Part shown: positions 36,164-43,910 of the stretch, piece by piece | Numbering within the stretch: the stretch's first letter is position 1 | Layout of the letters: each line of letters begins with the position of its first letter | Program-made: the position numbers and the translations under genes | The notes under the pieces: generated by a model | What the model saw: only the letters and a program-made list of their open reading frames with translations | Told to the model about the DNA's origin: nothing | Databases searched by the model: none | Source of the DNA: Silvimonas terrae | Lineage (GTDB): Bacteria > Pseudomonadota > Gammaproteobacteria > Burkholderiales > Chitinibacteraceae | Direction: 5' to 3' | Length of the DNA: 64,000 nt | Assembly: GCF_014202765.1 (NCBI RefSeq) | Contig: NZ_JACHHN010000005.1 | Location: 176,603 to 240,602 of the forward strand

Positions 36164-36700
36164 ATGCCCAACTCACCAGAAACCAATCGTCGCCTCGAGA
36201 GCCTGTTCCGCACCGGTCTGATCGCCGACGTGGATCTCAAAGCCAAGCCGCCAGTTTGCCGCGTACAAACCGGCGGCCTCGTCACCGACTGGTTGCAGTG
36301 GTTCACGCTCCGCGCCGGCAAAACACGTAAATGGTCACCCCCGACGGTTGGCGAGCAATGCGCAGTACTGTCTGCCAGTGGCGAAACCGGAGCCGGGCTG
36401 GTGCTGCTGGGCTTGTTTTCCGATGACATCCCCGCGCCGTCTAACGATGCCAACGTTGAACTGACCGTGTACCCCGACGGTGCCGTGATCAGTTACGACT
36501 ATGCCGCCAGCGCTTTGTCCGCGACCGGCATCAAAACTGGACTGGTTCAGGCCAGCGACAAGGTAATCATGCCGAACTTCTGGCGGTTCACTATCAGGAC
36601 TTTGGCGATGATGAGCCGCCAGAGGAAGAGCCTATCGAGCAGCCAGAAAATCCAGAATGACCCCTTCAATCCACTGCTGTTCCTCTCGGGAAAAACCTAA
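36164..36700 (+). pseudogene. truncated, inverted phage baseplate protein gpV
   Basis: From ATG 36164 the frame encodes the N-terminal ~130 residues of a P2 gpV-like baseplate spike protein: RTGLIADVDL, CRVQTGGLVTDWLQWFTLRA, VGEQCAVLSASGETG and YPDGAVISYDYAASALS. After about 36570 it departs from gpV and reads unrelated residues to a stop at 36698-36700; P2 gpV is about 211 residues. It opposes every other prophage gene, lacks a ribosome-binding site, and starts only nine bases from the gpA end. It is a rearranged remnant. Confidence 0.8.
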
Positions 36701-37060
36701 AACATGCCGGCTCGGTAATCTGTATTTCGGCATGCCTTCTTGGTGCTGGCTGGCGATCATGGCATCACGCCCGGTAAAGCCGACGCGTGCCTCGTTGGCG
36801 TCACTGTCCGCTTTCAGGTGGCGGGCGTTGCGCAGCTTCTGAAACATGCTTCTGCGAATCCTCCCCTTTTTCTTGCGGAGGGTGGCATTGCGTGGGGTGT
36901 AGGGTGAGCCGTCCGGGTTCTGTTGCTCCGCAATGCGTTGCACCTGGCTTTTGCGCAGTTGCATGGCGATCTGCCGCGTGAGCTGGCGACGCGCTACGGG
37001 CTGCATCTTCGCCAGTAGGTCTGCAGCCCACGGCACGAGCTGGTCGAGTTCGTCAGCCAC
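36632..37060 (-). CDS. phage tail completion protein gpS
   Basis: P2 gpS-like virion morphogenesis protein of 142 residues from GTG 37060 (VADELDQLVPWAADLLAKMQ). The typical region RRQLTRQIAMQLRKSQVQRI, QQNPDGSPYTPR and the C-terminal ATLRKKKGRIRRSMFQKL are present. It overlaps the gpR stop by eight bases. Length fits the family (about 150), so the gene looks intact. Its 3' end runs into the inverted gpV fragment. Confidence 0.85.
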   Translation of the reverse strand: MADELDQLVPWAADLLAKMQPVARRQLTRQIAMQLRKSQVQRIAEQQNPDGSPYTPRNATLRKKKGRIRRSMFQKLRNARHLKADSDANEARVGFTGRDAMIASQHQEGMPKYRLPSRHVLGFSREEQQWIEGVILDFLAAR

Positions 37061-37499
37061 TGCGCGGCTTCCCGAGCACAAGTTCCCAGCCGGTTTCTAC
37101 GGGCGGTGGTTCTGGGAGATCTGCTGTCGTCCAATTTCCGTCAACCTGGCGGGCCAGAACGCTTTCAGTCACCGGCAACTTGATCGACACGTCGACCGTG
37201 TCGTTGCTGATGATGTCGGCCTCGAACTGGATCGCATCCTTGCGCTGATCGGGATTGGCCAGCAGCTCGGGTTGGTTGGTGGCCACCCAATCCACCACGG
37301 CCAGCATTGCGGCGTTCGGGTCGTCGGTGAAGTCGGTCAGGATCAGGTTGAGCGTGTAGCGCAGCTCAAACGAGCGGGCGGGTGTGCCGGTGGCGACCAC
37401 GCGGCCGGCATCGGCAAACACCAGCAGTTTGTCGGGGTTGCGGTCGTAATCGGGAAACGCCTCAATCAGGCGTTTGCGCAGGCTATTGGGCTTCTGCAT
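37053..37499 (-). CDS. phage tail completion protein gpR
   Basis: P2 gpR-like tail completion protein of 148 residues (P2: 155). It starts MQKPNSLRKRLIEAFPDYDR, and has DKLLVFADAGRVVATGT and SFELRYTLNLILTDF. It appears full length, with gpS following and the lysis gene preceding and overlapping it, in the same order as P2 (lysis, R, S). Confidence 0.87.
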   Translation of the reverse strand: MQKPNSLRKRLIEAFPDYDRNPDKLLVFADAGRVVATGTPARSFELRYTLNLILTDFTDDPNAAMLAVVDWVATNQPELLANPDQRKDAIQFEADIISNDTVDVSIKLPVTESVLARQVDGNWTTADLPEPPPVETGWELVLGKPRSG

Positions 37500-37733
37500 G
37501 GACGGCCTGCTGTTTGCGGATCCAGTCTTGCAGGCCGGTCAGTTGCTGCTCGGTTTCCCGGCACTGGCTGGCCTCGACGCTGTGCTGTGTTGCAATGTCT
37601 GAGAGGACAATTGCACTGGCGGCCGCATCAGCAGGTCCGGCGGATCCGGAAAGCTCACCACGGTTTGCACGGTTCCACACCCGGACAAAGCCAACATTAA
37701 CGATGCAGGCAGCATCAGCGTTTTGATCCACAT
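37483..37733 (-). pseudogene. Rz1/LysC-type lysis lipoprotein, probably frameshifted
   Basis: One frame (start 37733) encodes a lipoprotein signal, MWIKTLMLPASLMLALSGCG with an LSGC lipobox, then PPDLLMRPPVQLSS. The expected LysC tail (DIATQHSVEASQCRETEQQL, then QDWIRKQQAVHAEAQ) continues in a different frame that runs into the gpR start. A single-base frameshift near 37600 would join them. The partner Rz/LysB gene is missing upstream, where the prophage ends. Confidence 0.65.
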
Positions 37734-37747
37734 AGACAGGCACTTCC

Positions 37748-38119
37748 TTGATGATGGTCTGCCCGGCGTCGCGGATCGTGCGTACCCAATTGCAGCAAAC
37801 GCAGGCGGAGATATGGGTTGCGCAATGGGCAGACGCGGGGGTGATTGGGGTATGTCACATTGCGGGCGTACGCAATCTGTCTACCGCTGGTTATGCAGAA
37901 ATCATGGAGCTGGCCGTGCGGGCAGACTGGCAGGGCCGTGGCGCGGGCACGGCGTTGATCCATGCCGCCAAAGACTGGGCGCAGTGCAACGGTTTTCCCC
38001 GCTTGCGCCTGCGCTCTGGTGTGCACCGGCCAGAAGCGCATGGCTATTACGAGCGGCTGGGTTTCACCCGATCCCGTGCCAGCTACGCCTTTGAACAACA
38101 TCTGCCTGGCGACCAATAA
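37748..38119 (+). pseudogene. N-terminally truncated GNAT acetyltransferase
   Basis: About 123 codons ending in a good GNAT domain: EIMELAVRADWQGRGAGTAL (acetyl-CoA-binding R/Q-G-x-G) and HRPEAHGYYERLGFTRS. The first strand and helices of the fold, about 35-45 residues, are missing. The 5' end abuts the lysis gene of the prophage remnant and has only a TTG/ATG cluster (37748-37753). It is probably a host gene cut by the prophage deletion endpoint; it may be non-functional. Confidence 0.7.
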
Positions 38120-38261
38120 CTAACAACCAACAACCAATACGCCACAAAAAATCCCGGGCCACCCTGGAGGTTTGACCCCGGTCGCGGCTTCATCCGGGCT
38201 ACGGCGCTGGGTTTGCACCAAAGTACTGGTTGAGTGCGTTGGTCTGTTTGCGCAGCAGGCA

Positions 38262-38292
38262 TAAAAAAATGGTCATGTTCTGGCATGACCAT
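38262..38292 (-). terminator. rho-independent terminator of the small unknown gene
   Basis: ATGGTCATG (38269-38277) and CATGACCAT (38284-38292) around six bases; the adjoining A run gives a T tract for leftward transcripts. It lies 41 bases past the stop of the gene at 38334-38657. Confidence 0.85.
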
Positions 38293-38333
38293 CCGGGAAA
38301 TCCCCGCAGGCTGGAATGGCTTGATGAACTTGA

Positions 38334-38657
38334 TTAACTTGGCAGGCCCAATCCGGCTTCAAACTCATCCATGTGCTGGAAAAAGGGCGCTAGCAGGCGC
38401 TTGATGGCCTCACAAGACAAGTGTTGGTCTGGCGCGCTGTCCAGGTGCTCAAGCAGCAGATCCACCGCCTGCGCGACATGCAGCAAATGCCGGTAGTACT
38501 GCAACACCATGAAATCTGTGGCGACGAAAAAACTGTGCAGTTCCAGCAAGTGGCTGACCATACCGGTCTGACCCTGTGCGCTGGCCTGTGCCAACAGCAA
38601 ATTGAGCAGCACTTTGGCGCGGGTAAACCCTTCAAGCTCGTCAGATTGGGTCAGCAT
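38334..38657 (-). CDS. small helical protein, unknown
   Basis: 107 residues, mostly predicted helix, rich in Leu and His (VSHLLELHSFFVATDFMVLQ). No family recognised. The start ATG overlaps the stop of the upstream Ash-like frame (ATGCTGA), so the two are translationally coupled, and a clear terminator follows. Small helical proteins of this kind occur beside Ash-like genes in mobile regions; the function is unknown. Confidence 0.65.
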   Translation of the reverse strand: MLTQSDELEGFTRAKVLLNLLLAQASAQGQTGMVSHLLELHSFFVATDFMVLQYYRHLLHVAQAVDLLLEHLDSAPDQHLSCEAIKRLLAPFFQHMDEFEAGLGLPS

Positions 38658-38938
38658 CCGTGGCCTCCACTCAAAGAGAAGGCAAGGCGGGGTGCACTGA
38701 AACGATTAGCGTAGACCTGCCGGAGATAGAAAAACGAGGGGCTGCAAAAGAACCTGCGCCTGGGTGGCGCGGGTGTGCCTTGAGGAGCATGCATGGGGAC
38801 AGTTCCTGTAGTAGCGGTACTAACTTCCGCTCCCCCGTTTCCAAGCGAGGTGGCGGAACCGAACGGGGTTGGAAAACCGGCTACAGGACCCGGCAGACCT
38901 TGCGGTCTCCCCGCCCGGCCCGCCATAGATACAGGCAT
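38651..38938 (-). CDS. Ash-family-like protein (phage-associated)
   Basis: 95 codons from ATG 38938. The segment MAGRAGRPQGLPGPV, the APQGTPAPPRRRFFCSPSFF stretch and SAPRLAFSL resemble Ash-family proteins described beside prophages and P4-like elements (GRAGQPQGWPGSV and PAPMRRFFCSPSF types). Ash proteins often lack defined starts, so the true start may lie further upstream. It overlaps the next gene by ATGCTGA. The assignment rests on motif resemblance only. Confidence 0.42.
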   Translation of the reverse strand: MPVSMAGRAGRPQGLPGPVAGFPTPFGSATSLGNGGAEVSTATTGTVPMHAPQGTPAPPRRRFFCSPSFFYLRQVYANRFSAPRLAFSLSGGHGC

Positions 38939-39145
38939 GCCAAGCGAACCAATGGACGCAAAAAAACCACAACATGTGTGATTGCGGCGATTGGCCTGTA
39001 TACCGGGTTTCCATGCCCGGTCGCGCTATTGAACGCGACGCCGCCATACTGCCCGGCGAACCCGCCATGCCCCATCGGATCATTCCGATTTGAAGTTTGA
39101 CCTGGCGCAAACACAGCCCGCATTTGACCATGCCATCCGCGCCTT

Positions 39146-39700
39146 ACCCAAAGTAAATATGCCATCCGCCTTGAGCGCAGCCACCCGTAGCCCGGATGAA
39201 GCGAAGCGAGAATCCGGGGTCGCCGGCCTGACCAGGATCACCCTCTCTTTGCCAGGATCGCCACCCCGGATTCTCGCCTGCGGCTTCATCCGGGCTACGG
39301 GGTGTGGGGGTCGGAAGCACATGGTCGGAGCCGCTGCGTGGCCCGAATGAAGGCCCATCGGGGTCGGGAATCCGGTGTTGCTACCCAAAGTAAATATGCC
39401 ATCCGCCTTGAGCGCAGCCACCCGTAGCCCGGATGAAGCGAAGCGAGAATCCGGGGTTGCCAGCCTGACCAGGATCACCCTCTCTTTGCCAGGATCGCTA
39501 CCCCGGATTCCCGCCTGCGGCTTCATCCGGGCTACGGTGTGGTGTGGGGGGCGGAAGCACATGGTCGAAGCCGCTGCGTGGCCCGAATGAAGGCCCATCG
39601 GGGTCGGGAATCCGGGGTTGCCGGTCTGACCAGGATCACCCTCTCTTTGCCAGGATCGTCACCCCGGATTCTCGCCTGCGGCTTCATCCGGGCTACGAGG
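39146..39700. repeat. tandem repeat, about 237-base unit, 2.4 copies
   Basis: ACCCAAAGTAAATATGCCAT begins copy 1 at 39146 and copy 2 at 39383. Each unit contains GTAGCCCGGATGAAGCGAAG and its partner CGGCTTCATCCGGGCTAC as facing arms, around ACCAGGATCACCCTCTCTTT. A third copy from about 39600 lacks the leading part and ends at about 39697, beside the mobA-moaC stop. Short rightward frames in it are repetitive translations, not genes. Between the Ash-like frame and these repeats (38939-39145) I see nothing. Confidence 0.88.
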
Positions 39701-39710
39701 TCGGGTCGGC

Positions 39711-40799
39711 TTACTCCGCCATCCAATGCCCGGACTTGCCGCCTTTTTTCTCCAGCAATTTCACGTCCCCAATCACCATTCCTCTATCGACCGCTTTGCA
39801 CATGTCGTAAATGGTGAGCAGGGCAATCTGCACAGCGGTGAGGGCTTCGATTTCCACGCCGGTGCGGCCGACAGTTTCGGCACTGGCTTCGCAGTGCACG
39901 CGGCTGGTGGCGTGGTCGATGCTGAAATCCACCGTCACGCGGGTGAGGGCGATGGCGTGGCACAGCGGTATCAGATCGGGCGTTTTCTTGGCGGCCATGA
40001 TGCCGGCAATACGGGCAATGCCCAGCACGTCCCCTTTTTTGTGGGTGCCACCGGCAATCAGCGCCAGGGTCGCTGGTTGCATGCTGATGTGGCCACTGGC
40101 ACGGGCAATGCGGTGAGTTTCATCTTTGGCACCGACACCAACCATGTGCGCCTGGCCGCTGGCATCAAAATGCGTCAGGCCGCCGTTGGCGCTGGGCTGA
40201 GGCGGGTTGCCATCACCCAGGCGGGCCGCAGCGGCGGCCAGTTCTTCCGGCGAGTTAAGGTTGGCAAACGGCGCATCAAAACTGACCCACACCGGCGAGA
40301 GCGTGTTGAGCCAGTCGCCCAGTTTGAATTGCTTGTGTTCAATGTGATCGACCAGCGAGGTCAGCACACTGCGGCGCAGCAGGCAGATTGCCGGGTGCGT
40401 CTGGCCGTCGGTGGTTTTGACGGCAGCGACCTGGGCATGGGGATGGTCATCCAGCGCGGTGGCCAGATCACGCAGCAGGTTGGGCGGCAATTCCGGTACG
40501 TCGCAGGGGACCACCAACAACGTGTTGGCGGGCGAGGCGAGCATGGCGGCATGGATGCCGGCCAGCGGCCCGGAAAACCCGGTGTAGACGTCATGCAGTA
40601 CCGGGAAACCAAAGCGTGCGTAGTCGGCCAGGTTGCGGTTGGCAGAGACCATGATCTGCCCGATGGGGCGGGTTTGGCGGCTTAATGCTTCGGCCACCCA
40701 GGAGACCAGCGCGTTGCCGTTCAGCACCACCAGGCCTTTGTCTTGTCCGCCCATTCGCCGGCCTTCTCCACCGGCAAGGATCACCGCATCAATCGTCAC
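39711..40799 (-). CDS. MobA-MoaC fusion, molybdenum cofactor synthesis
   Basis: One 362-residue frame with two complete domains. Residues 1-195 are MobA (Mo-molybdopterin guanylyltransferase): [33 protein letters not shown] and [10 protein letters not shown]. Residues 207-362 are MoaC (cyclic pyranopterin monophosphate synthase): [46 protein letters not shown] and [11 protein letters not shown], with the catalytic lysines present. The linker is Pro/Ser-rich. GTG 40799 has GGGAG seven bases upstream. The start lies inside the moaE end (11-base overlap). No stop or start separates the domains. Confidence 0.92.
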   Translation of the reverse strand: MTIDAVILAGGEGRRMGGQDKGLVVLNGNALVSWVAEALSRQTRPIGQIMVSANRNLADYARFGFPVLHDVYTGFSGPLAGIHAAMLASPANTLLVVPCDVPELPPNLLRDLATALDDHPHAQVAAVKTTDGQTHPAICLLRRSVLTSLVDHIEHKQFKLGDWLNTLSPVWVSFDAPFANLNSPEELAAAAARLGDGNPPQPSANGGLTHFDASGQAHMVGVGAKDETHRIARASGHISMQPATLALIAGGTHKKGDVLGIARIAGIMAAKKTPDLIPLCHAIALTRVTVDFSIDHATSRVHCEASAETVGRTGVEIEALTAVQIALLTIYDMCKAVDRGMVIGDVKLLEKKGGKSGHWMAE

Positions 40800-41256
40800 C
40801 TGTTTGCTCCCAACGTTGGCGGGCCGCGTCGTCGCTGGCGCGCGCGTCAACCCAGTGGGCCCCTTGTTCACTGACTTCCTGTTTCCAGAAAGGGGCCTCG
40901 GTTTTCAGATAGTCCATGATAAATGCATTTGCATCGTACGCTGCAAGCCGGTGTGCGCTGGCGGTGATCACCAGCACAATTTGCTCGCCCGGTTGCAGTG
41001 TGCCCACACGGTGGATGATGCGTACCGCGTTCAATGACCAGCGCTGGCAGGCCTGGTCCGCAATGCGCGCCAGGGCTTTTTCGGTCATGCCGGGGTAGTG
41101 TTCCAGCCGCATGGCTTTGCCGCCGTGCCAGTCCCGCACCAGACCGGCAAAGGCAACAAGGGCGCCAGAACCCGGTACCGCCTGCGCGGCCAGGTATTCG
41201 GTGGCAAGGTCAAAGTCGGCTTCGCCCACGCGGATATGGATTTGTGGCTGGCTCAT
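40789..41256 (-). CDS. moaE: molybdopterin synthase catalytic subunit MoaE
   Basis: 155 residues from ATG 41256. With MoaD it inserts two sulfurs into cyclic pyranopterin monophosphate. Conserved stretches are [45 protein letters not shown] and [13 protein letters not shown], which includes the active-site lysine KTEAPFWK. Its end overlaps the mobA-moaC start; moaD lies 16 bases upstream. Confidence 0.95.
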   Translation of the reverse strand: MSQPQIHIRVGEADFDLATEYLAAQAVPGSGALVAFAGLVRDWHGGKAMRLEHYPGMTEKALARIADQACQRWSLNAVRIIHRVGTLQPGEQIVLVITASAHRLAAYDANAFIMDYLKTEAPFWKQEVSEQGAHWVDARASDDAARQRWEQTGDD

Positions 41257-41272
41257 GGGGTGCCTCTTGGTC

Positions 41273-41533
41273 TTAGCCACCAGTGACAGGGGGGAACAAC
41301 GCCACTTCGGCGTCATCCGGAATGGGCTCATCCAGCGGCACCAGGTCCTGGTTGATGGCCGCACGGAACGGGCGGGCGCCGCTGAACTGGGCATCCCACT
41401 CGCCGCCGCGCTGGCGTAACCAGGCGATCAGATCTCGCACGGTGTGGACTTCCGCCGGCACGTTGACGTGTTCACCTTCCAGCCCCAGCGCGTCCCGCAG
41501 GCGGGCAAAATATCTCAGTTCAAGTTGTTTCAT
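41273..41533 (-). CDS. moaD: molybdopterin synthase sulfur-carrier subunit MoaD
   Basis: 86-residue ubiquitin-like sulfur carrier ending in the required Gly-Gly (VALFPPVTGG). It is adenylated and thiocarboxylated before handing sulfur to MoaE. The start LELRYFARLRDALGLEGE is typical. It sits between moeA (5-base gap) and moaE in one operon. The activating enzyme MoeB is not in the window. Confidence 0.95.
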   Translation of the reverse strand: MKQLELRYFARLRDALGLEGEHVNVPAEVHTVRDLIAWLRQRGGEWDAQFSGARPFRAAINQDLVPLDEPIPDDAEVALFPPVTGG

Positions 41534-41538
41534 GCAGT

Positions 41539-42741
41539 TTATCCCCGTAGTTCGTAGGGCAAGAACACCAGCTTGTCGCCCACATCGACGGCCTGGTTTT
41601 CCGGCACGATGGCCAGGCCGTCGGAGGCGGCAACGGAGGTCAGCACGCCAGAGCCCTGGTTGCCAAAGGGCTGCAACTGCCCATCCACAATGCGCACGCG
41701 CAGGAACTCGCGGCGCGTGCCGGCGCTGCGTTTGAATCCGGCCGGAATCAGAATTTGCGGTGGTAATTGGGCGTCGGTTTTGCCCTGACGGCGCGCCAGG
41801 AATGGCCGCACCAGTACAAAGAAGGTGACAAAGCTGGAGACCGGGTTGCCCGGCAGGCCAATGAAGTCGGCCTCTGTGCCATCCGCCCGCAGGAGGCGGC
41901 CCTGGGCAAAAGGTTTGCCGGGTTTGATGGCCATTTTCCACAGGTTTAGCGTGCCGAGTGCTGCCACGGCGGCTTTGACATGATCTTCTTCGCCAACCGA
42001 TACACCGCCCGTGGTGATCACAATGTCGTTGTGGTTGGCGGCGGTTTGCAGGGCGGCCTGGGTGGCATCCAGGTGGTCTGCCACAATGCCGGCATCGGTC
42101 ACCTCGCAACCGGCTTCGCGCAGCATGGCGGCCAGCAGGTAGCGGTTGCTGTTATAGATTTGCCCGGCGCCCAGTGGCTGGCCGGGCTCGACCAGCTCGC
42201 TGCCAGTACTCAGCAGCGCCACCCGCAACGGGCGCGTTACCGTGGCCGTAGCAATCCCGATCGAGGCCAGCAAGCCCAGTTGCGCGGCACCCAGCCGGGT
42301 ACCCTGCGCCACCGCCACGCTGTGCTGGCGGATATCGTCACCACTGCGGCGGATGTTCTGGCCGTCAGCGAGCTTGCCGCTCACGCTGACCTTGTCCTCG
42401 TTCACGATGCAATCTTCCTGCATGGCTACGGCGTTGGTGCCCGGCGGGATGGGGGCGCCCGTGAAGATGCGTGCAGCTTCCCCCACATTCAGCGCCGCAC
42501 CGGTTTCACCGGCCGCAATGCGCTGGGTCAGCGTAAAGGCGGCGGGCGGAGCGGCAAAGTCGGCCACGTTCAGTGCGTAGCCATCCATGGCGCTGTTATC
42601 GAACCCCGGCACGGCAATGGGCGAGACCACATCTGCAGCCAGGTAGTGCCCATGTGCGGCGGCAAGGGGCAAGGTGTGGGTGTCGGTCAGCGGGCGGGCC
42701 AGCGATAACAGCTGAGTCAGTGCCTGGTCTACAGAGAGCAT
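41539..42741 (-). CDS. moeA: molybdopterin molybdenumtransferase MoeA
   Basis: 400-residue enzyme inserting molybdate into adenylylated molybdopterin. Motifs: VPGFDNSAMDGYAL (about 43-56), GEAARIFTGAPIPPGTNAVAMQED, LLSTGSELVEPGQPL, ITTGGVSVGEEDHVKAAV and GLPGNPVSSFVTF. First gene of the moeA-moaD-moaE-mobA/moaC operon; the spacing is tight throughout. moaA and moaB are not present here, so the pathway continues elsewhere in the genome. Confidence 0.95.
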   Translation of the reverse strand: MLSVDQALTQLLSLARPLTDTHTLPLAAAHGHYLAADVVSPIAVPGFDNSAMDGYALNVADFAAPPAAFTLTQRIAAGETGAALNVGEAARIFTGAPIPPGTNAVAMQEDCIVNEDKVSVSGKLADGQNIRRSGDDIRQHSVAVAQGTRLGAAQLGLLASIGIATATVTRPLRVALLSTGSELVEPGQPLGAGQIYNSNRYLLAAMLREAGCEVTDAGIVADHLDATQAALQTAANHNDIVITTGGVSVGEEDHVKAAVAALGTLNLWKMAIKPGKPFAQGRLLRADGTEADFIGLPGNPVSSFVTFFVLVRPFLARRQGKTDAQLPPQILIPAGFKRSAGTRREFLRVRIVDGQLQPFGNQGSGVLTSVAASDGLAIVPENQAVDVGDKLVFLPYELRG

Positions 42742-42867
42742 GCGCGGGTCGGGTCATGTCGTTTGAATAGACCCATGATACGCGCGCGGCCACAGCGGAA
42801 AAAGGCAACCGTTGTGGGTATTGCAGGCCGCCCCGCACTGTGGCTGGCGGGCAGGCTGTGAAAAAAG

Positions 42868-42900
42868 AAAAACGCCGCAACCCGAAGGCGCGGCGTTTTT
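42868..42900 (-). terminator. rho-independent terminator after the parvulin gene
   Basis: AAACGCCGC and GCGGCGTTT stem with an 11-base loop; the A-rich flank gives a T tract for leftward transcription. It lies 22 bases beyond the parvulin stop and ahead of the moeA operon. Confidence 0.85.
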
Positions 42901-42921
42901 GGGCGCGAGATCAGCGGGTGA

Positions 42922-43653
42922 TCAGGCAGCAGGCTTGAGTTCGTAGCCCTGAATGTCAGCGGCTTGCACCAGCGATTGCAGGTACTCGTGCATGGCACGG
43001 CGAGACTTGGTCTCGGTCAGGAACTCGCCCAGACGGTCTTTCACTTCGTCATAAGACACAGTGTCGCCGCTGGTTTTCTTGCCGGTACGGATGATGTGCA
43101 GACCAAACTGGGTTTCCACCAGTTGCGGCAGCAATTCGTTTTCGCCCATGCTGAATACGGCCTGGTCGAATTCCGGCACCATCTGGCCACGGCCAAACTG
43201 ACCCAGCGCGCCGCCTTGCTTGCCGGACGGGCAGGCCGAGTGTTCACGGGCCAGTGCTTCAAACTTGAACGGCTGCGCTTTGAGTTCGTTCAGGATACCT
43301 TCGGCCTTGGCGCGCACCAGGGCGGCTTCGGTCGGGTTTTCAGCGGTGAACAGAATGTGGCTGGCTTCGGCTTGTTCGCCGCGCACAAACGCTTGCGGGT
43401 TTTCAGCGTAGAAGGCTTTGCATTCTTCTTCGGTGGCGTCGTCCGATTTGACTTCGTTTTGCAGCAGCGTGCCGATGGCTTCTTCCGGGTTGGAAGCATC
43501 CAGGCCCTTGGCCTTGGCCGCTTGCAGCAAGAGTTCGCGCAGAATCAGTTCCTGCACAGCGCCATCAACCGCGTGCGGTGCGTCGTCGTGGTGCGGCAGT
43601 TCTGCCTGGATCATGGCGTCGGTAATTTCTACGCCGTTGACGGTGATGGCCAT
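42922..43653 (-). CDS. parvulin-type peptidylprolyl isomerase
   Basis: 243 residues from ATG 43653, behind AGGAG. The C-terminal half is a PpiC rotamase domain: EASHILFTAENPTEA, FEALAREHSACPSGKQGG, LGQFGRGQMVPEFDQAVFSM and TQFGLHIIRTG. An N-terminal helical region (AITVNGVEITDAMIQAELPH) resembles the NifM/SurA-like chaperone part. No signal peptide is obvious, so a cytoplasmic folding role is likely. Monocistronic with its own terminator. Confidence 0.88.
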   Translation of the reverse strand: MAITVNGVEITDAMIQAELPHHDDAPHAVDGAVQELILRELLLQAAKAKGLDASNPEEAIGTLLQNEVKSDDATEEECKAFYAENPQAFVRGEQAEASHILFTAENPTEAALVRAKAEGILNELKAQPFKFEALAREHSACPSGKQGGALGQFGRGQMVPEFDQAVFSMGENELLPQLVETQFGLHIIRTGKKTSGDTVSYDEVKDRLGEFLTETKSRRAMHEYLQSLVQAADIQGYELKPAA

Positions 43654-43910
43654 TTCAAAATACTCCTGGGTCCAGAAAAGTTTGAGCCACCTCAAGGGGT
43701 GGCTGCCCGATCATTGTAGCCGCTGTGTGCGGCTTTCGCTTTGCAATTGGTGTCAATGGCACATGGCTGCAAGAGTGGCGCACAGGTATTTTTTGGCAAA
43801 GCTTGCCAAACATGACGTTTTCCCACGCCATCGGGCCGGCGCAGGCACGCAGAACCGCCGCGGCTCCACTACAATCCGGGCATCCATCTCAGGCGCAGTA
43901 CGCATACGTC

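Noticed and set aside
36571-36660. Acidic C-terminal-like frame (ending EPIEQPENPE) after the gpV break
   Set aside because: It lies opposite the gpS 3' end and is probably a chance frame created by the junction, though a small phage gene tail cannot be excluded.
38660-39100. 146-codon rightward frame opposite the Ash-like frame
   Set aside because: Its composition is irregular and the opposite-strand frame has family-like motifs and coupling to the next gene.
39146-39700. CRISPR array
   Set aside because: Unit length about 237 bases with no unique spacers and internal palindromes; no cas genes. No CRISPR array was seen in the window.
39090-39817. Short rightward frames in the tandem repeat
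   Set aside because: They repeat with the unit, encode SALSAATRSPDEAKR-type translations, and lack ribosome-binding sites.
42742-42867. Possible Moco riboswitch ahead of moeA
   Set aside because: I could not find the conserved stem arrangement; the gap is short and contains only unremarkable sequence before the parvulin terminator.
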